From JANSXG01 sp965652425 (GTDB lineage Bacteria; Planctomycetota; Phycisphaerae; Phycisphaerales; UBA1924): a stretch of DNA of 24,414 bases. The stretch's first letter is position 1, and each line of letters opens with the position of its first letter. Below the pieces are notes generated by a model that was given only the letters and a program-made list of their open reading frames with translations, was not told the DNA's origin and did not search any database. The stretch lies in assembly GCA_965652425.1 (NCBI GenBank), contig CBFGVX010000048.1:1-24414 (forward strand), given 5' to 3'. A program made the translations under genes and the position numbers. Shown piece after piece: positions 14,520 through 23,425 of the stretch.

Positions 14520-16058
14520 ATGCGTCTGGGTGCTCTGCTCAAGGGACTGAGAATCGATGTCCGACCGGGCAAGCGGGCCACGCCCGATCCGCGGATCTGT
14601 GACTTCACCGAGGACAGCCGCACCGCGATGCCCGGTTCGCTGTTTGTCGCGAGGCCGGGCCTGGTCAGCGACGGCCGGCGATTCATCCTCGATGCGGTGA
14701 AGGCGGGTGCCGCGGCGGTCCTGACCGATGCGGAGGGCGCAAGCGCTGTGCCGGACAACGCGGTTGCTCTCGTCACCGACGATGTCCCTCTGTTCAGCGC
14801 GATCCTCGCCGAGCGGTTTTTCGGAGATCCGTCGCGCTCGCTCCAGGTCGCGGCGATCACCGGGACGAACGGCAAATCCACCAGTGCGCACCTCGTGCGC
14901 GGACTTCTGAACGCCTGCGGCGTGCGATGCGGCCTCGTGGGATCGGTCGAGGTCGACGACGGCGAGCAGTCATCGAGCGCGGTGCTCACCACGCCGACTG
15001 CACCGGAGCTGAGTTACCTGTTCTCTGCCATGCTCGAGCACGGCTGCACGGCGGCGGTGATCGAGGCCTCCAGCCACGCGATCCATCAGAAGCGCATCGC
15101 CGGTCTCGATATCGACGCCGCGGCGTTTACGAATCTCTCGCAGGATCACCTCGATTATCACGGCACGATGGATCGATACGCCGCGGCGAAGGCGGAATTG
15201 TTCTCCTCGCTCAAGCCCGGCGCGCTCGCGGTCGTGAACGCCGACGATCCCGAGCACGAGCGGATGCTGGCGGAGTGCGGAGCACGCGTTCTGCGGATAC
15301 ATCCCAAATGGAGAGAGAGCATCGAACCCGATGAGGCCACCATCCGCGGCCAGGCGATCCAGACCGGCTTCGGCAGCATGATCGAGGCCCGCGGGCCGTG
15401 GGGGAGCGTGAGCGGTCAGATGCCTCTGATCGGCGGGTTCAACTTCGCGAACCTGCTCATCGCCATCTCGATCGTCCACGATTTCGGGCTGACGGCTTCG
15501 CAGATCGAGCGGGCGCTGCCATCGCTGACAGCGCCCTCCGGCCGACTGGAACCGGTCTCGGCACCGGACGATCCGTTCACGGTGCTGGTGGATTTCGCGC
15601 ACACCCCTGATGCGCTGGTGAACGCGATCAACGCGGTGCGATCCATCGTGCGTCCCGGAGGCGTGCTGCGCGTGGTCTTCGGCTGCGGCGGCGATCGGGA
15701 TCGTCGCAAGCGTCCGCTCATGGGTCGTGCGGTCACGGACCTCGCTGATGTCGTCTATGTCACTTCGGACAACCCGCGCACCGAGAAACCGAGCGCGATC
15801 ATCGACGAGGTCCTCTCGGATCTCAGCGCCGATGAGCGCAGCCGCGCTCATGTGCATGTCGATCGCAGGACCGCGATCGAGACAGCGGTGGCCGATCTGA
15901 AACCCGGGGATGTGCTCCTCATCGCCGGTAAGGGACACGAGACCTACCAGTTGCTGCCCGATCCCTCGATGCCGGGCGGCATCCGACGCATCGATTTTGA
16001 CGACCGGGTGGTGGCGCGCAAGGCGCTCGCCGGCCGCGCGGTTGGGGTGGCCCGCTGA
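14520..16058 (+). CDS. murE: UDP-MurNAc-L-Ala-D-Glu:meso-diaminopimelate ligase MurE
   Basis: A 512-residue cytoplasmic Mur ligase that adds the third amino acid to the peptidoglycan precursor. It shows the ATP-binding loop GTNGKST (115-121), the Lys expected to be carbamylated (K224, in YAAAKAELF), the middle-domain signature FTNLSQDHLDYHGTMD (203-218) and DNPR at 417-420. In MurE enzymes DNPR selects meso-diaminopimelate over lysine. ATG at 14520 is chosen: AAGGAG at 14504-14509 precedes it, while an upstream in-frame ATG at 14475 would add residues not seen in MurE. The stop overlaps the murF ATG by one base (TGATG). This shows the organism keeps peptidoglycan synthesis, relevant because planctomycetes were long thought to lack it. 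No ftsI is found upstream; queA occupies that position. Confidence 0.97.
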   Translation: MRLGALLKGLRIDVRPGKRATPDPRICDFTEDSRTAMPGSLFVARPGLVSDGRRFILDAVKAGAAAVLTDAEGASAVPDNAVALVTDDVPLFSAILAERFFGDPSRSLQVAAITGTNGKSTSAHLVRGLLNACGVRCGLVGSVEVDDGEQSSSAVLTTPTAPELSYLFSAMLEHGCTAAVIEASSHAIHQKRIAGLDIDAAAFTNLSQDHLDYHGTMDRYAAAKAELFSSLKPGALAVVNADDPEHERMLAECGARVLRIHPKWRESIEPDEATIRGQAIQTGFGSMIEARGPWGSVSGQMPLIGGFNFANLLIAISIVHDFGLTASQIERALPSLTAPSGRLEPVSAPDDPFTVLVDFAHTPDALVNAINAVRSIVRPGGVLRVVFGCGGDRDRRKRPLMGRAVTDLADVVYVTSDNPRTEKPSAIIDEVLSDLSADERSRAHVHVDRRTAIETAVADLKPGDVLLIAGKGHETYQLLPDPSMPGGIRRIDFDDRVVARKALAGRAVGVAR

Positions 16059-17497
16059 TGTTCTGGACTCTGGAAAACTTCAGAACGGTGCTCGGGGGAA
16101 CCTGGCTGGCCAAGCCGAGTGGTCCTTTGCCCCACGGCATCGAGGGTGTCTCGATCGACTCCCGGACCATAAAGCCGGGCGAGGTGTTCTTTGCGCTCAA
16201 AGGCGACACGCACGACGGCCATGATTTTCTGGCCCAGGTCGGTGGGGCCGGGGCATCGGTGCTGATCATCGAGAAAGCATCCGCGTTGCCGGGTGATTTC
16301 TCCGGCAGATTCCCCGATGTGGCGGTCCTGCGCGTCGCGGACACCCGCCGGGCGATGGGGCAGTTGGCTCTGGCGTATCGGCGCAGCTTCGATTCACTCC
16401 GCGTGATCGCGGTCACCGGCTCCAATGGCAAGACGACCACGGTTCGCCTGATCGACTCCGTTCTCGGGACCCGTTTCCGGGGTCGCGCGAGCATCAAGAG
16501 CTACAACAACGACATCGGAGTGCCGCTGACGATCTTCTCAGCCCGCTCCGGGGATCAGTATCTGATCTGCGAGGTCGGCATGAACGCTCCGGGCGAGATC
16601 GCGCCGCTCGCGCGGATGATCGAACCGGATGTCGCCGTGATCTCGTCCATCGGGCGGGCGCACATCGAGGCGTTCGATGATGAATTGGGGATCGTGAAAG
16701 AAAAGGCGAGTCTGCTCAGCTTCATTCGGCCCAACGGTCTCGCTGTCGTCACCGCCGACTGCCCGGATCTCGCTCCCTACCTCCGCCCGGTGCCGAATGT
16801 GGTGTCGTTCGGTCGGTCGCCCGAGGCGGATTTGCGACTGACGAGCGCTGAGCACATCGGCTCGCCGCCTTCTGGCCTGCGGTTTACAATCAACGACCGG
16901 GTCACCCACGAACTGCCCATGCTCGGGGAGCACAACGCGCTGAACGCGATGGCGGCGGTCGCGGTCGGGCGCCGGCTCGGGCTGGAGGAGCCAGAGATCG
17001 CCGAGGGCCTGCGCCTTGCCAGCCCGGCCGACATGCGGTTTCGGCGCGTGTCGGCCAGCGGGATCGACCTGTTCGATGATTCCTACAATTCCAGTCCGGA
17101 ATCGGCTTTGGCGGCGGTCCGCACCTTTGCGGATCTGGCCACGGACGCGACACGCCGGGTCATCGTGCTCGGCGACATGCGGGAGCTCGGCCGGCACGCG
17201 GAAAAGGCCCATCTGGAACTCGGCCACTCCATCGTGGAGTGGTTCGGGCCCTCGCGGGCCGGGCTCGACCTGATGGTCGCGGTTGGCCCGCACGCCTCGA
17301 TCGCGGCTGGGGTGGTCGAGCAGGTCTGCCCCGATGCGCGGGTCGTCCGGTTCGACGGGCTCGACCGTTCCTCCGCTGAGCGCATCTCGGCTATGCTCGC
17401 CCCCGGCGATGCCGTGCTGCTTAAAGGTTCGCGAAGCGTGGGGCTGGACCGGATCGCCGCGATGCTCCGCGATGCCCAGCCGGTACCGGGAAACTGA
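16058..17497 (+). CDS. murF: UDP-MurNAc-tripeptide:D-Ala-D-Ala ligase MurF
   Basis: A 479-residue Mur ligase that adds D-Ala-D-Ala to complete the UDP-MurNAc-pentapeptide. The N-terminal domain has GVSIDSRTIKPGEVFFALKG (30-49), the MurF substrate-binding block. The ATP loop is GSNGKTT (121-127). The middle domain carries SYNNDIGVPLT and the MurF-type CEVGMNAPGEIAPLA and AHIEAFDDELGIVKEKASLL. The C-terminal domain has LFDDSYNSSPESALAA and VLGDMRELG, both MurF hallmarks. The start overlaps the murE stop by one base, so the two are translationally coupled. Length is slightly above the usual 450. An 81-bp gap separates it from mraY, with no terminator seen. Confidence 0.97.
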   Translation: MFWTLENFRTVLGGTWLAKPSGPLPHGIEGVSIDSRTIKPGEVFFALKGDTHDGHDFLAQVGGAGASVLIIEKASALPGDFSGRFPDVAVLRVADTRRAMGQLALAYRRSFDSLRVIAVTGSNGKTTTVRLIDSVLGTRFRGRASIKSYNNDIGVPLTIFSARSGDQYLICEVGMNAPGEIAPLARMIEPDVAVISSIGRAHIEAFDDELGIVKEKASLLSFIRPNGLAVVTADCPDLAPYLRPVPNVVSFGRSPEADLRLTSAEHIGSPPSGLRFTINDRVTHELPMLGEHNALNAMAAVAVGRRLGLEEPEIAEGLRLASPADMRFRRVSASGIDLFDDSYNSSPESALAAVRTFADLATDATRRVIVLGDMRELGRHAEKAHLELGHSIVEWFGPSRAGLDLMVAVGPHASIAAGVVEQVCPDARVVRFDGLDRSSAERISAMLAPGDAVLLKGSRSVGLDRIAAMLRDAQPVPGN

Positions 17498-17578
17498 TCA
17501 CGCCGATCGCGTCGGCGAGCCGATGACCAGAGCATCGCCGGTGTACACCCCCGGTCCATCGGGTGAACCGTTCATGAC

Positions 17579-18766
17579 ATGATTTATCAGCTCCTCGAAC
17601 AGCTCGGACCGTGGCTCACCAAACAGGGTGTGTACCGCTATTTCATGGTCTTCGAGCAGCTGAATTTCCGCGTGTTCTGCTCGGCCCTGCTCAGTTTTTT
17701 CTGCGTGCTGCTGTTCGGCAAGCGGGTGATCCGCTGGCTGTCGCTCAAGAAAATCGGCGATACCGCGGAGTTCAACCACGCCCAGCTCAACGAGATCATG
17801 AAGTCCAAGGCGAACACGCCCACGATGGGCGGTCTGCTGATCGCCGGGGCTATCTTTCTGGCGACTTTCCTGTTCGCGGATCTCTCGAACGACTACATCA
17901 AGCTCGGCCTGTTCGTGCTCGTATATCACGCCGTGATCGGGGGCATCGACGACTGGCTGAAACTCACGGCGGCGAGCCGGGCGACCGGATCCCGGCAGGG
18001 TTTGTACTCGTGGGAGAAACTGGTGCTCCAGCTCGGGCTGGGGGTGGTCATCGCGATCTTCGCGTACTCGGCGGGGAGCGCCGGGCAGACGGCGGTGGAG
18101 GGAGCGCCCCGGATCGCGCATGTGCTGAACCTGCCGCTCCAGCGCACCTACGACCCACCGGAATTCACCGTATCCGAGGGGCTGATCTTCCTGACCCCGG
18201 TGGTCTATGTCGCGCTGATGACCGTGTTCATGGCCGGAATGTCCAACGCCGTGAACATCACCGATGGCATGGACGGGCTGGCGGCGGGGATTGCGGCGAT
18301 CGTCGGGGTCGGCATCGCGGTGCTTTGCATCGTGGTCGGCACGGAGACTATCGCCCAGCCGCTGCTCGTCCCGTATGTCCCCTCCTCGGGCGAATTGGCC
18401 GTGCTCGCGGGAGCGGTGGTGGGGGCCTGCCTGGGCTTCCTCTGGTGGAACTGCTCCCCGGCGGCGGTGTTCATGGGCGATACGGGGTCGCTGTGTCTCG
18501 GCGGGCTGATCGGGTACATCGCCGTGGTGATCCGGATGGAGTATGTCATCCTGCTGATGTGCGGGATCTACATCTGGGAAATCCTGAGCGTCGTCATGCA
18601 GGTCGGCTATTTCAAGGCGACCAAGGGGCAGCGGATCTTCAAATGTGCGCCATATCATCACCACCTGCACATGTCCGGCTGGCCGGAGCAGCGTATTGTG
18701 GCACGGTTCTGGATCGTGACGATCCTTCTGACCGCGATGGCCCTGGCTTCTCTCAAGCTCCGCTGA
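17579..18766 (+). CDS. mraY: Phospho-MurNAc-pentapeptide transferase MraY
   Basis: A 395-residue polytopic enzyme that attaches phospho-MurNAc-pentapeptide to undecaprenyl phosphate, giving lipid I. The motifs are in order: KANTPTMGGLL (77-87), the Asp pair D124-D125 in GGIDDWLKL, NAVNITDGMDGLAAG (223-237, with catalytic Asp candidates D229/D232), MGDTGSLCLGG (299-309) and HHHLHMSGWPE (360-370). About 10 membrane segments are expected. It is some 35 residues longer than the E. coli enzyme, the extra lying mainly in the loop at about 166-200 (AGSAGQTAVEGAPRI... onward). It follows murF on the same strand, as in a standard mur/fts cluster, but murD and ftsW do not come next: the cluster is broken by a MATE exporter. 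Confidence 0.97.
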   Translation: MIYQLLEQLGPWLTKQGVYRYFMVFEQLNFRVFCSALLSFFCVLLFGKRVIRWLSLKKIGDTAEFNHAQLNEIMKSKANTPTMGGLLIAGAIFLATFLFADLSNDYIKLGLFVLVYHAVIGGIDDWLKLTAASRATGSRQGLYSWEKLVLQLGLGVVIAIFAYSAGSAGQTAVEGAPRIAHVLNLPLQRTYDPPEFTVSEGLIFLTPVVYVALMTVFMAGMSNAVNITDGMDGLAAGIAAIVGVGIAVLCIVVGTETIAQPLLVPYVPSSGELAVLAGAVVGACLGFLWWNCSPAAVFMGDTGSLCLGGLIGYIAVVIRMEYVILLMCGIYIWEILSVVMQVGYFKATKGQRIFKCAPYHHHLHMSGWPEQRIVARFWIVTILLTAMALASLKLR

Positions 18767-18813
18767 GGCGGGCAAAGCCGATATCGTTCTGTTGATCTGC
18801 ACTCGGGAGCTGT

Positions 18814-20403
18814 GTGGCGCGATCCTCGTCGGAAAAACTCGATCCCGGGAAGCCCGGTGAGCCCATCTTGGTTGGTTCGGCTCCTGCGCAGGCGGGTCCG
18901 AAGCCGCCGATCGTCACCAGCGAGGGGAAGATCCGCTCCGGACGGCTCAAAGGGCTGACCATGTGGCAGGCCATCTGGGTGCTGTCGTGGCCTGTTCTGA
19001 TTGAGTCGTTCCTGAACGCTCTCGTTGGGCTGGTGGATACGACGCTGGCGGCGTCGCTGTCCGAAGCCGCGACCGATGCCGTGGGGGCGGCCTCGTATTT
19101 TCTCTGGTTCATCAGTCTGATCGGCATGGCCCTCGGGGTCGGGGTGACCGCCTTGGTCGCCCGCTCGATGGGCAAGGGCAGAGTCGCCGCGGCGAGCGCG
19201 GCGGTGGGGCAGTCCACGCTCATGTCCCTCGGCGCGGGAATGCTGGTCGGTCTGCTGATTTTCACCATCGCTCCGGGCATCGCCTCGCTGCTGCAGCTGC
19301 AGGGCGAAGCCCGGGAAGGGGCCATCGCTTACCTGAGGATCCTCGCGCTGGGCGTGCCGGCCCAGACCTTCCTGCTCTGCGGGGTGGCGGCGTGCCGCGG
19401 TGCGGGCGATGCCGTGCGTCCCCTGATCATCATGGCGGCGATCAACCTCGCGAATGTGATCTCCAGCTTCCTGCTCTCGGGGGCGAACTTCGGCATGACG
19501 CGCACCAACGCGGCGGGCGAAGTGGTCACCGATGTGCTCATCCCCGGCTTTGGGGCGTTTCAAATGGGCCTGTCGGGCATCGCCTGGGGCACGGTGATCG
19601 CGTGGAATCTCGGCGCGGTGCTCATGGCGCTGCTGCTGATCCGCGGCACGCACGGCGTGCGACTCATGCTGCGACGGATCAAACCCCACAGGATCACCAT
19701 GGGACGGTTGATTCGCATCTCGATTCCCAGCGGCATAGAGACTTTTGGCATGTGGTTCGGGAATTTTCTGATCATCATGATCGTCGGGTCGTTCGCCGCT
19801 CAGGGGTTGCTGGGATCGCACATCGTGGCGATCCGGATCGAGGCGTTCAGCTTCCTGCCCGGGTTCGCGATGTCGATGGCCGCCTCGACGCTGGCCGGGC
19901 AGTATCTCGGCGCGGGTTCGCCACGCCTTGCGAAGATGGCGATCTTCCGCTGCACGACGATTTCGGCGAGCATCATGTTCTGCTTCGGGCTGCTGTTCAT
20001 TTTCTTCGGCGAGCAGATCACGGGTCTGTTTTCCCAGCAGCCGACGCACCTGGAACTGGTGCCGAAGCTGCTGTTCATCTGCGGGATTACCCAGATTCCC
20101 TTCGCGATCTCGATCTGCATCCGCGGTTCGCTTCGCGGAGCGGGCGATACGCGGGCGGTGATGATCCTGACCTGGGTGAGCACCTACGCCATTCGCTTGC
20201 CTCTGGCGTATTTCTGCTCGGGCGTTGATCTGACGATGTTCGGCAGAACATTTGAGAATCCATTCCCAATCCTGGAGTTGCTCTTCGGGATCGAGCCGGG
20301 GCTGGTCGGGCTCTGGATCGCGCTCTGCGGCGAGCATGTGACCCGTGCGCTGCTGTTCATGGGACGGTTCTTCCACGGCGGCTGGGTGCATGTGAAGGTG
20401 TGA
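18814..20403 (+). CDS. MATE-family efflux transporter
   Basis: A 529-residue polytopic protein of the MATE (NorM/DinF-like) family, drug or organic cation export driven by H+ or Na+. The N-terminal 45 or so residues are a hydrophilic, Pro/Gly-rich extension. The two homologous halves follow: LSWPVLIESFLNALVGLVDTTLAAS in the first, and RISIPSGIETFGMWFGNFLIIMIV in the second. Other MATE features are ACRGAGDAVRPLIIM and its second-half counterpart RGSLRGAGDTRAVMIL, the RGxGD..P repeats typical of the family. It starts with GTG at 18814 after GGGAG. It lies 47 bp after mraY, so it may be co-transcribed with the mur genes. Substrate cannot be inferred; a MurJ-like role is unlikely because MurJ belongs to a different branch. 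Confidence 0.92.
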   Translation: MARSSSEKLDPGKPGEPILVGSAPAQAGPKPPIVTSEGKIRSGRLKGLTMWQAIWVLSWPVLIESFLNALVGLVDTTLAASLSEAATDAVGAASYFLWFISLIGMALGVGVTALVARSMGKGRVAAASAAVGQSTLMSLGAGMLVGLLIFTIAPGIASLLQLQGEAREGAIAYLRILALGVPAQTFLLCGVAACRGAGDAVRPLIIMAAINLANVISSFLLSGANFGMTRTNAAGEVVTDVLIPGFGAFQMGLSGIAWGTVIAWNLGAVLMALLLIRGTHGVRLMLRRIKPHRITMGRLIRISIPSGIETFGMWFGNFLIIMIVGSFAAQGLLGSHIVAIRIEAFSFLPGFAMSMAASTLAGQYLGAGSPRLAKMAIFRCTTISASIMFCFGLLFIFFGEQITGLFSQQPTHLELVPKLLFICGITQIPFAISICIRGSLRGAGDTRAVMILTWVSTYAIRLPLAYFCSGVDLTMFGRTFENPFPILELLFGIEPGLVGLWIALCGEHVTRALLFMGRFFHGGWVHVKV

Positions 20404-20450
20404 ACCCGTTCTGAGTGCTCATTGAAACGAGGAAATCTCGGAAGTTTTTG

Positions 20451-20478
20451 TTGTCACGGGCCTGTGTGGGGTTACACT
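20451..20478 (+). promoter_or_regulatory. Sigma-70-like promoter for first secreted protein
   Basis: TTGTCA (20451-20456), a 16-nt spacer and TACACT (20473-20478) give a good housekeeping-type promoter. It lies about 58 bases before the ATG at 20537 and after the MATE stop, consistent with a separate transcription unit. Confidence 0.5.
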
Positions 20479-20536
20479 CGGTCCGAGAAGTGAGGGTTGC
20501 ACGCCCTCTGAGTCAGCACCTTTGGAGGAGATTTCC

Positions 20537-21253
20537 ATGCAGAAGCGTTGGAGCGTTATCGCTTTCGTGTTCGCCGCGGGTTCGACCGCCTACGCCGGTG
20601 GGCAGACCCATGTGGTTCCGACCGGCTTTGAGAAGGTCAGCGGCCCCACGGCCTTTACCGGGCCGCACGCCATCGGAGCGCGGACCTATCAGCTCCTGAT
20701 TCATGAGAGCCAGCTCACGAATCTGGTCGGTCTGGAACTGACCGGGCTGACCTGGCGTCTGCCGAGCAGCGGCTCGAGCGACTGGCCGTCTCAGGGGATC
20801 AACTACGCCAATTACGACATTTACCTCTCGGGCAGCGTGGACCCCGCGGATCGCAGTCTGACCTTCGCCGACAACATCGTCGGGACGCAGACCCAAGTGC
20901 GCTCCGGCCCGCTCAGCATCGGTGCGGGCGATTACCCCTCCGGTGGCAACCCGAACGACTTCGGCATCAACATCGGCTTCAGCAATTACCTCTACACCGG
21001 CGGAAACCTGCTCGTCGAACTGCGTCACACCGGCAACGGCTTCGGCAGCCGATCGGTGGACGCGATCAACGCGACCGGCGGAGCCGGCTTCGGTTACGGC
21101 TCGCTGTTCAGCGCGGCGTGGTCGGGCTCGTACGATGCGCTCACGGGTTTGCAAGGCAACTTTGCCATCACCCAGTTCTCCGCGATCCCGACCCCCGGGG
21201 CCGCCGGGCTGCTCGGCCTTGCGGGTTTCGCTGCGATGCGTCGGCGTCGCTGA
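20537..21253 (+). CDS. Secreted protein with PEP-CTERM-like sorting tail (first of tandem pair)
   Basis: A 238-residue protein. ATG at 20537 follows GGAGGAG (20524-20530); an in-frame ATG at 20522 overlaps this ribosome site and is rejected. An N-terminal signal peptide ends near AYAGG (about residue 22). The mature part is rich in G, S, T, N and aromatic residues, as in a beta-sandwich surface protein. The last 20 or so residues read PTPGAAGLLGLAG then FAAMRRRR: a proline motif, one hydrophobic segment and an Arg cluster. This is the planctomycete variant of the PEP-CTERM exosortase sorting signal, so the protein is probably exported and processed at the envelope or extracellular matrix. It is clearly paralogous to the next gene. 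Function unknown; no catalytic motif seen. Confidence 0.85.
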   Translation: MQKRWSVIAFVFAAGSTAYAGGQTHVVPTGFEKVSGPTAFTGPHAIGARTYQLLIHESQLTNLVGLELTGLTWRLPSSGSSDWPSQGINYANYDIYLSGSVDPADRSLTFADNIVGTQTQVRSGPLSIGAGDYPSGGNPNDFGINIGFSNYLYTGGNLLVELRHTGNGFGSRSVDAINATGGAGFGYGSLFSAAWSGSYDALTGLQGNFAITQFSAIPTPGAAGLLGLAGFAAMRRRR

Positions 21254-21278
21254 AGTCCGTCAGCACACATGTTCCTTG

Positions 21279-21311
21279 GCGCAGCGTCACTCTCTGTGAC
21301 GGCTGCGCTTT
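21279..21311 (+). terminator. Intrinsic terminator after first secreted protein
   Basis: GCGCAGCGTCAC (21279-21290) pairs with GTGAC-G-GCTGCGC (21296-21308, one bulged G) around a TCTCT loop, followed by TTT. It ends the transcript 25 bases after the stop codon. Confidence 0.75.
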
Positions 21312-21513
21312 CTGGTATTGGTGGCTATGAGTCGTTGGGCGTCTGGGCTTTGGATCGTGATGCTATCTGCCTTGCTTGACCAAACTTAAGCAGGTTTTCT
21401 GCATCGCGATGATGCGTTCTGGCGGGTCCGACCTCGCTTTTGGTATATGTTGATGCAGGTTCTCGGTCGTTCGACCGGTCTGACACCTATGTTCCTGATA
21501 GAGGAGAGAGACA

Positions 21514-22224
21514 ATGTGTATTCGTTTGAGCGCGATCGCGCTCGTATTCGTTGCCGGATCCCATGCCGTTGCCGGTGAGTTCACGCAGGTTGTTCCCGAT
21601 GCCTACACCAACACCCCCGGCACCGGCTCGTTCATCGGCCCGATGGCCAATGGGCAGCGGACCAACCAGTTCCTGATCCATGAAAGTCTGCTGACGGGCC
21701 TCGTCGGTCAGCAGCTCACCGCGGTTTCGTGGCGGCTGGGTTCGGGGTCGACTTCCGATTATCCGGCTCAGGACTTCACCTTCGCCAATTACGACATCTA
21801 CCTCAGCGGCAGCGTCGATCCCTCCGAGCGCAGCAGCGTGTTCGCCGAGAATGTCGTCGGCGAGCGGACGCAGGTTCGTTCGGGCCCGCTGGATGTGCCG
21901 GCCGGTTCGTTCACCTCGGGCGATTCGCCCAACGCCTTCAGCTTTGTGATCAACTTCGACAACTACACCTACACCGGCGGAAACCTGCTGCTTGAGATCC
22001 GCCACACCGGCAGCGGCATCACCTCCCGTGCCCTCGATGCGCTCTCCAGCTCGACCGCCGGGTACGGCGAACTCTTCAGCGCGCTCTGGGCGAGCAACTA
22101 CCAGGCCGTCGACAACGGCCTGCAGGGCAACTTCGTCATCCCGCAGTTCACCGCGATCCCGACTCCCGGTGCCGCCGGGCTGCTCGGCCTGGCCGGTCTC
22201 GCTGCGATGCGTCGGCGCCGCTGA
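21514..22224 (+). CDS. Secreted protein with PEP-CTERM-like sorting tail (second of tandem pair)
   Basis: A 236-residue paralogue of the preceding protein. ATG at 21514 follows GAGGAG (21501-21506). The signal peptide MCIRLSAIALVFVAGSHAVAG ends near residue 20. The two proteins align along their whole length: FLIHES, then ANYDIYLSGSVDP, TQVRSGPL, YTYTGGNLLLEIRHTGSG, LQGNF and the C-terminal PTPGAAGLLGLAG, AAMRRRR are shared. The tail is the same candidate exosortase signal. Divergence is spread evenly, which suggests an old tandem duplication, not a recent one. No exosortase gene is in the window. Expression may be controlled separately, since a terminator lies between the two copies. Role unknown: surface or matrix component is the best guess. 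Confidence 0.85.
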   Translation: MCIRLSAIALVFVAGSHAVAGEFTQVVPDAYTNTPGTGSFIGPMANGQRTNQFLIHESLLTGLVGQQLTAVSWRLGSGSTSDYPAQDFTFANYDIYLSGSVDPSERSSVFAENVVGERTQVRSGPLDVPAGSFTSGDSPNAFSFVINFDNYTYTGGNLLLEIRHTGSGITSRALDALSSSTAGYGELFSALWASNYQAVDNGLQGNFVIPQFTAIPTPGAAGLLGLAGLAAMRRRR

Positions 22225-22251
22225 TCCGGTTGCGAACATCTCTCATATGAA

Positions 22252-22287
22252 AACAGCGGCTTCCCTCGGGAGGCCGCTGTTCGTTTT
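22252..22287. terminator. Bidirectional terminator between convergent genes
   Basis: AACAGCGGC (22252-22260) pairs with GCCGCTGTT (22273-22281), extended inward by TTCC/GGAG. TTTT follows at 22284-22287 on the plus strand. On the minus strand TTTTCAT follows. It serves the secreted-protein gene and the converging protease gene. Confidence 0.8.
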
Positions 22288-22304
22288 GTCGCTTGGCGGG
22301 TTTT

Positions 22305-23267
22305 TCAACGGCTGCTGACCGGTCCGTGGTCGTGGCAGGTGCAGTCCGTGTGCTCGGCGATCCATCGCTCGATGGTTTCGGCGTCGCCGCGGCTCATCGG
22401 GGTGGCGGGCGGGAGCGAGTTCAGCGTGCTCAGCATCGTGGTGCGGAACCGATCGGGGTACAGGCCGTTGGCGGGGCTTGTGACGGCGCTGCGGAACTCG
22501 CCGGCGAGCAGCTCCTGGATCCGCTCGATCCGCGTCTCGGGCAGCGGGTGGGTGGAAAGCCACTCGGGCTGACGCGGACCCTGCGAGGCCTCGGCGAGGA
22601 TCTGCATGACCTGGAGCTGGCCCGTCGGGTCGTACCCCGCAGCGCTCATGTAGCGCATGCCCAGATAATCGGATTCGGATTCCTGCCCACGATCGAAGGT
22701 CAGGGCGTACACACCCGCGCCGGTCACCAGACCGTTCACGAGCATCTGCAGGTCCTCGTCGTCGCCGATGACCGCCCCGCCGATTGCCGCGGCGATCGAG
22801 AGGCCGAGCTGTCGGCTGAGCCGGTTGTTGGCGTGGCGGGCGGTGACATGGGCCACCTCGTGCCCGAGGACTCCGGCGAGCTGGGCCTCGTTCCCCATCC
22901 GCTCGACCAGCCCGCGCGTGATGAAGACCTGCCCGCCGGGCAGCGCGAAGGCGTTGATGACCTCGCTGTTGAGGAACACGAACGACCACGGCAGCGACGG
23001 GTTCTCCCCCTCCGTCTGCGCGGCGATCTTCATGCCGATGTTCGTCACATAGGCCTGAAGCTCATCGGATGGCACCCGCCCGCCGTACGCGACGATCAGT
23101 TCGGGTGCGGCCTCCTGCCCGATCTGGATCTCCTCATCGCGCGAGAGCAGGTTGAGCTGCGAGCGCCCGGTCGCGGGGTTGGTGGAGCAGGCACCGAGCA
23201 GCGTGGAACCGACAAGCAGGGCGGTCGCGGCGAGAGAACGGGTCAGGCGACGGGTGATCTGGGGCAT
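22305..23267 (-). CDS. M48-family metalloprotease lipoprotein
   Basis: A 320-residue zinc protease of the BepA/LoiP (YfgC/YggG) type. The N-terminus MPQITRRLTRSLAATALL leads into a lipobox LLGAC with the lipidated Cys at 27, so the mature enzyme is probably anchored in the envelope. The active-site helix is HEVAHVTARH: H136 and H140 bind zinc, and E137 is the base. The third ligand is expected in GQESESDYLGMRYM (196-200). The C-terminal block WLSTHPLPETRIERI is also family-typical. The ATG at 23267 is preferred because GGAGAG lies just before it and it fits the lipoprotein signal; upstream in-frame codons do not. Related enzymes degrade misassembled envelope proteins. A Cys/His-rich tail, TDCTCHDHG, is unusual and could bind metal. 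Confidence 0.93.
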   Translation of the reverse strand: MPQITRRLTRSLAATALLVGSTLLGACSTNPATGRSQLNLLSRDEEIQIGQEAAPELIVAYGGRVPSDELQAYVTNIGMKIAAQTEGENPSLPWSFVFLNSEVINAFALPGGQVFITRGLVERMGNEAQLAGVLGHEVAHVTARHANNRLSRQLGLSIAAAIGGAVIGDDEDLQMLVNGLVTGAGVYALTFDRGQESESDYLGMRYMSAAGYDPTGQLQVMQILAEASQGPRQPEWLSTHPLPETRIERIQELLAGEFRSAVTSPANGLYPDRFRTTMLSTLNSLPPATPMSRGDAETIERWIAEHTDCTCHDHGPVSSR

Positions 23268-23425
23268 GGGTTTCTCTCCGATCATGAGTCCGCTGAAGTG
23301 TAGTCGCCGAGGTGACGAGATTGCGCCGGTTGAGATGGCTCCGATCGCAGTGTGGATGGTAAAGATTTTCCTTGACCCCGCCCCTCCCCTTTGCCAGACT
23401 ACCCTCACCCTCTTTGACAACCTGA

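Noticed and set aside
17498..17578. Missing small gene between murF and mraY
   Set aside because: The 81-bp gap contains only short open frames and no ribosome site, so it is simple spacing.
18658..20391. 577-residue open frame on the minus strand
   Set aside because: Low-complexity, rich in R, H, Q, D and E, fully antisense to mraY and the MATE gene. A typical shadow in GC-rich DNA.
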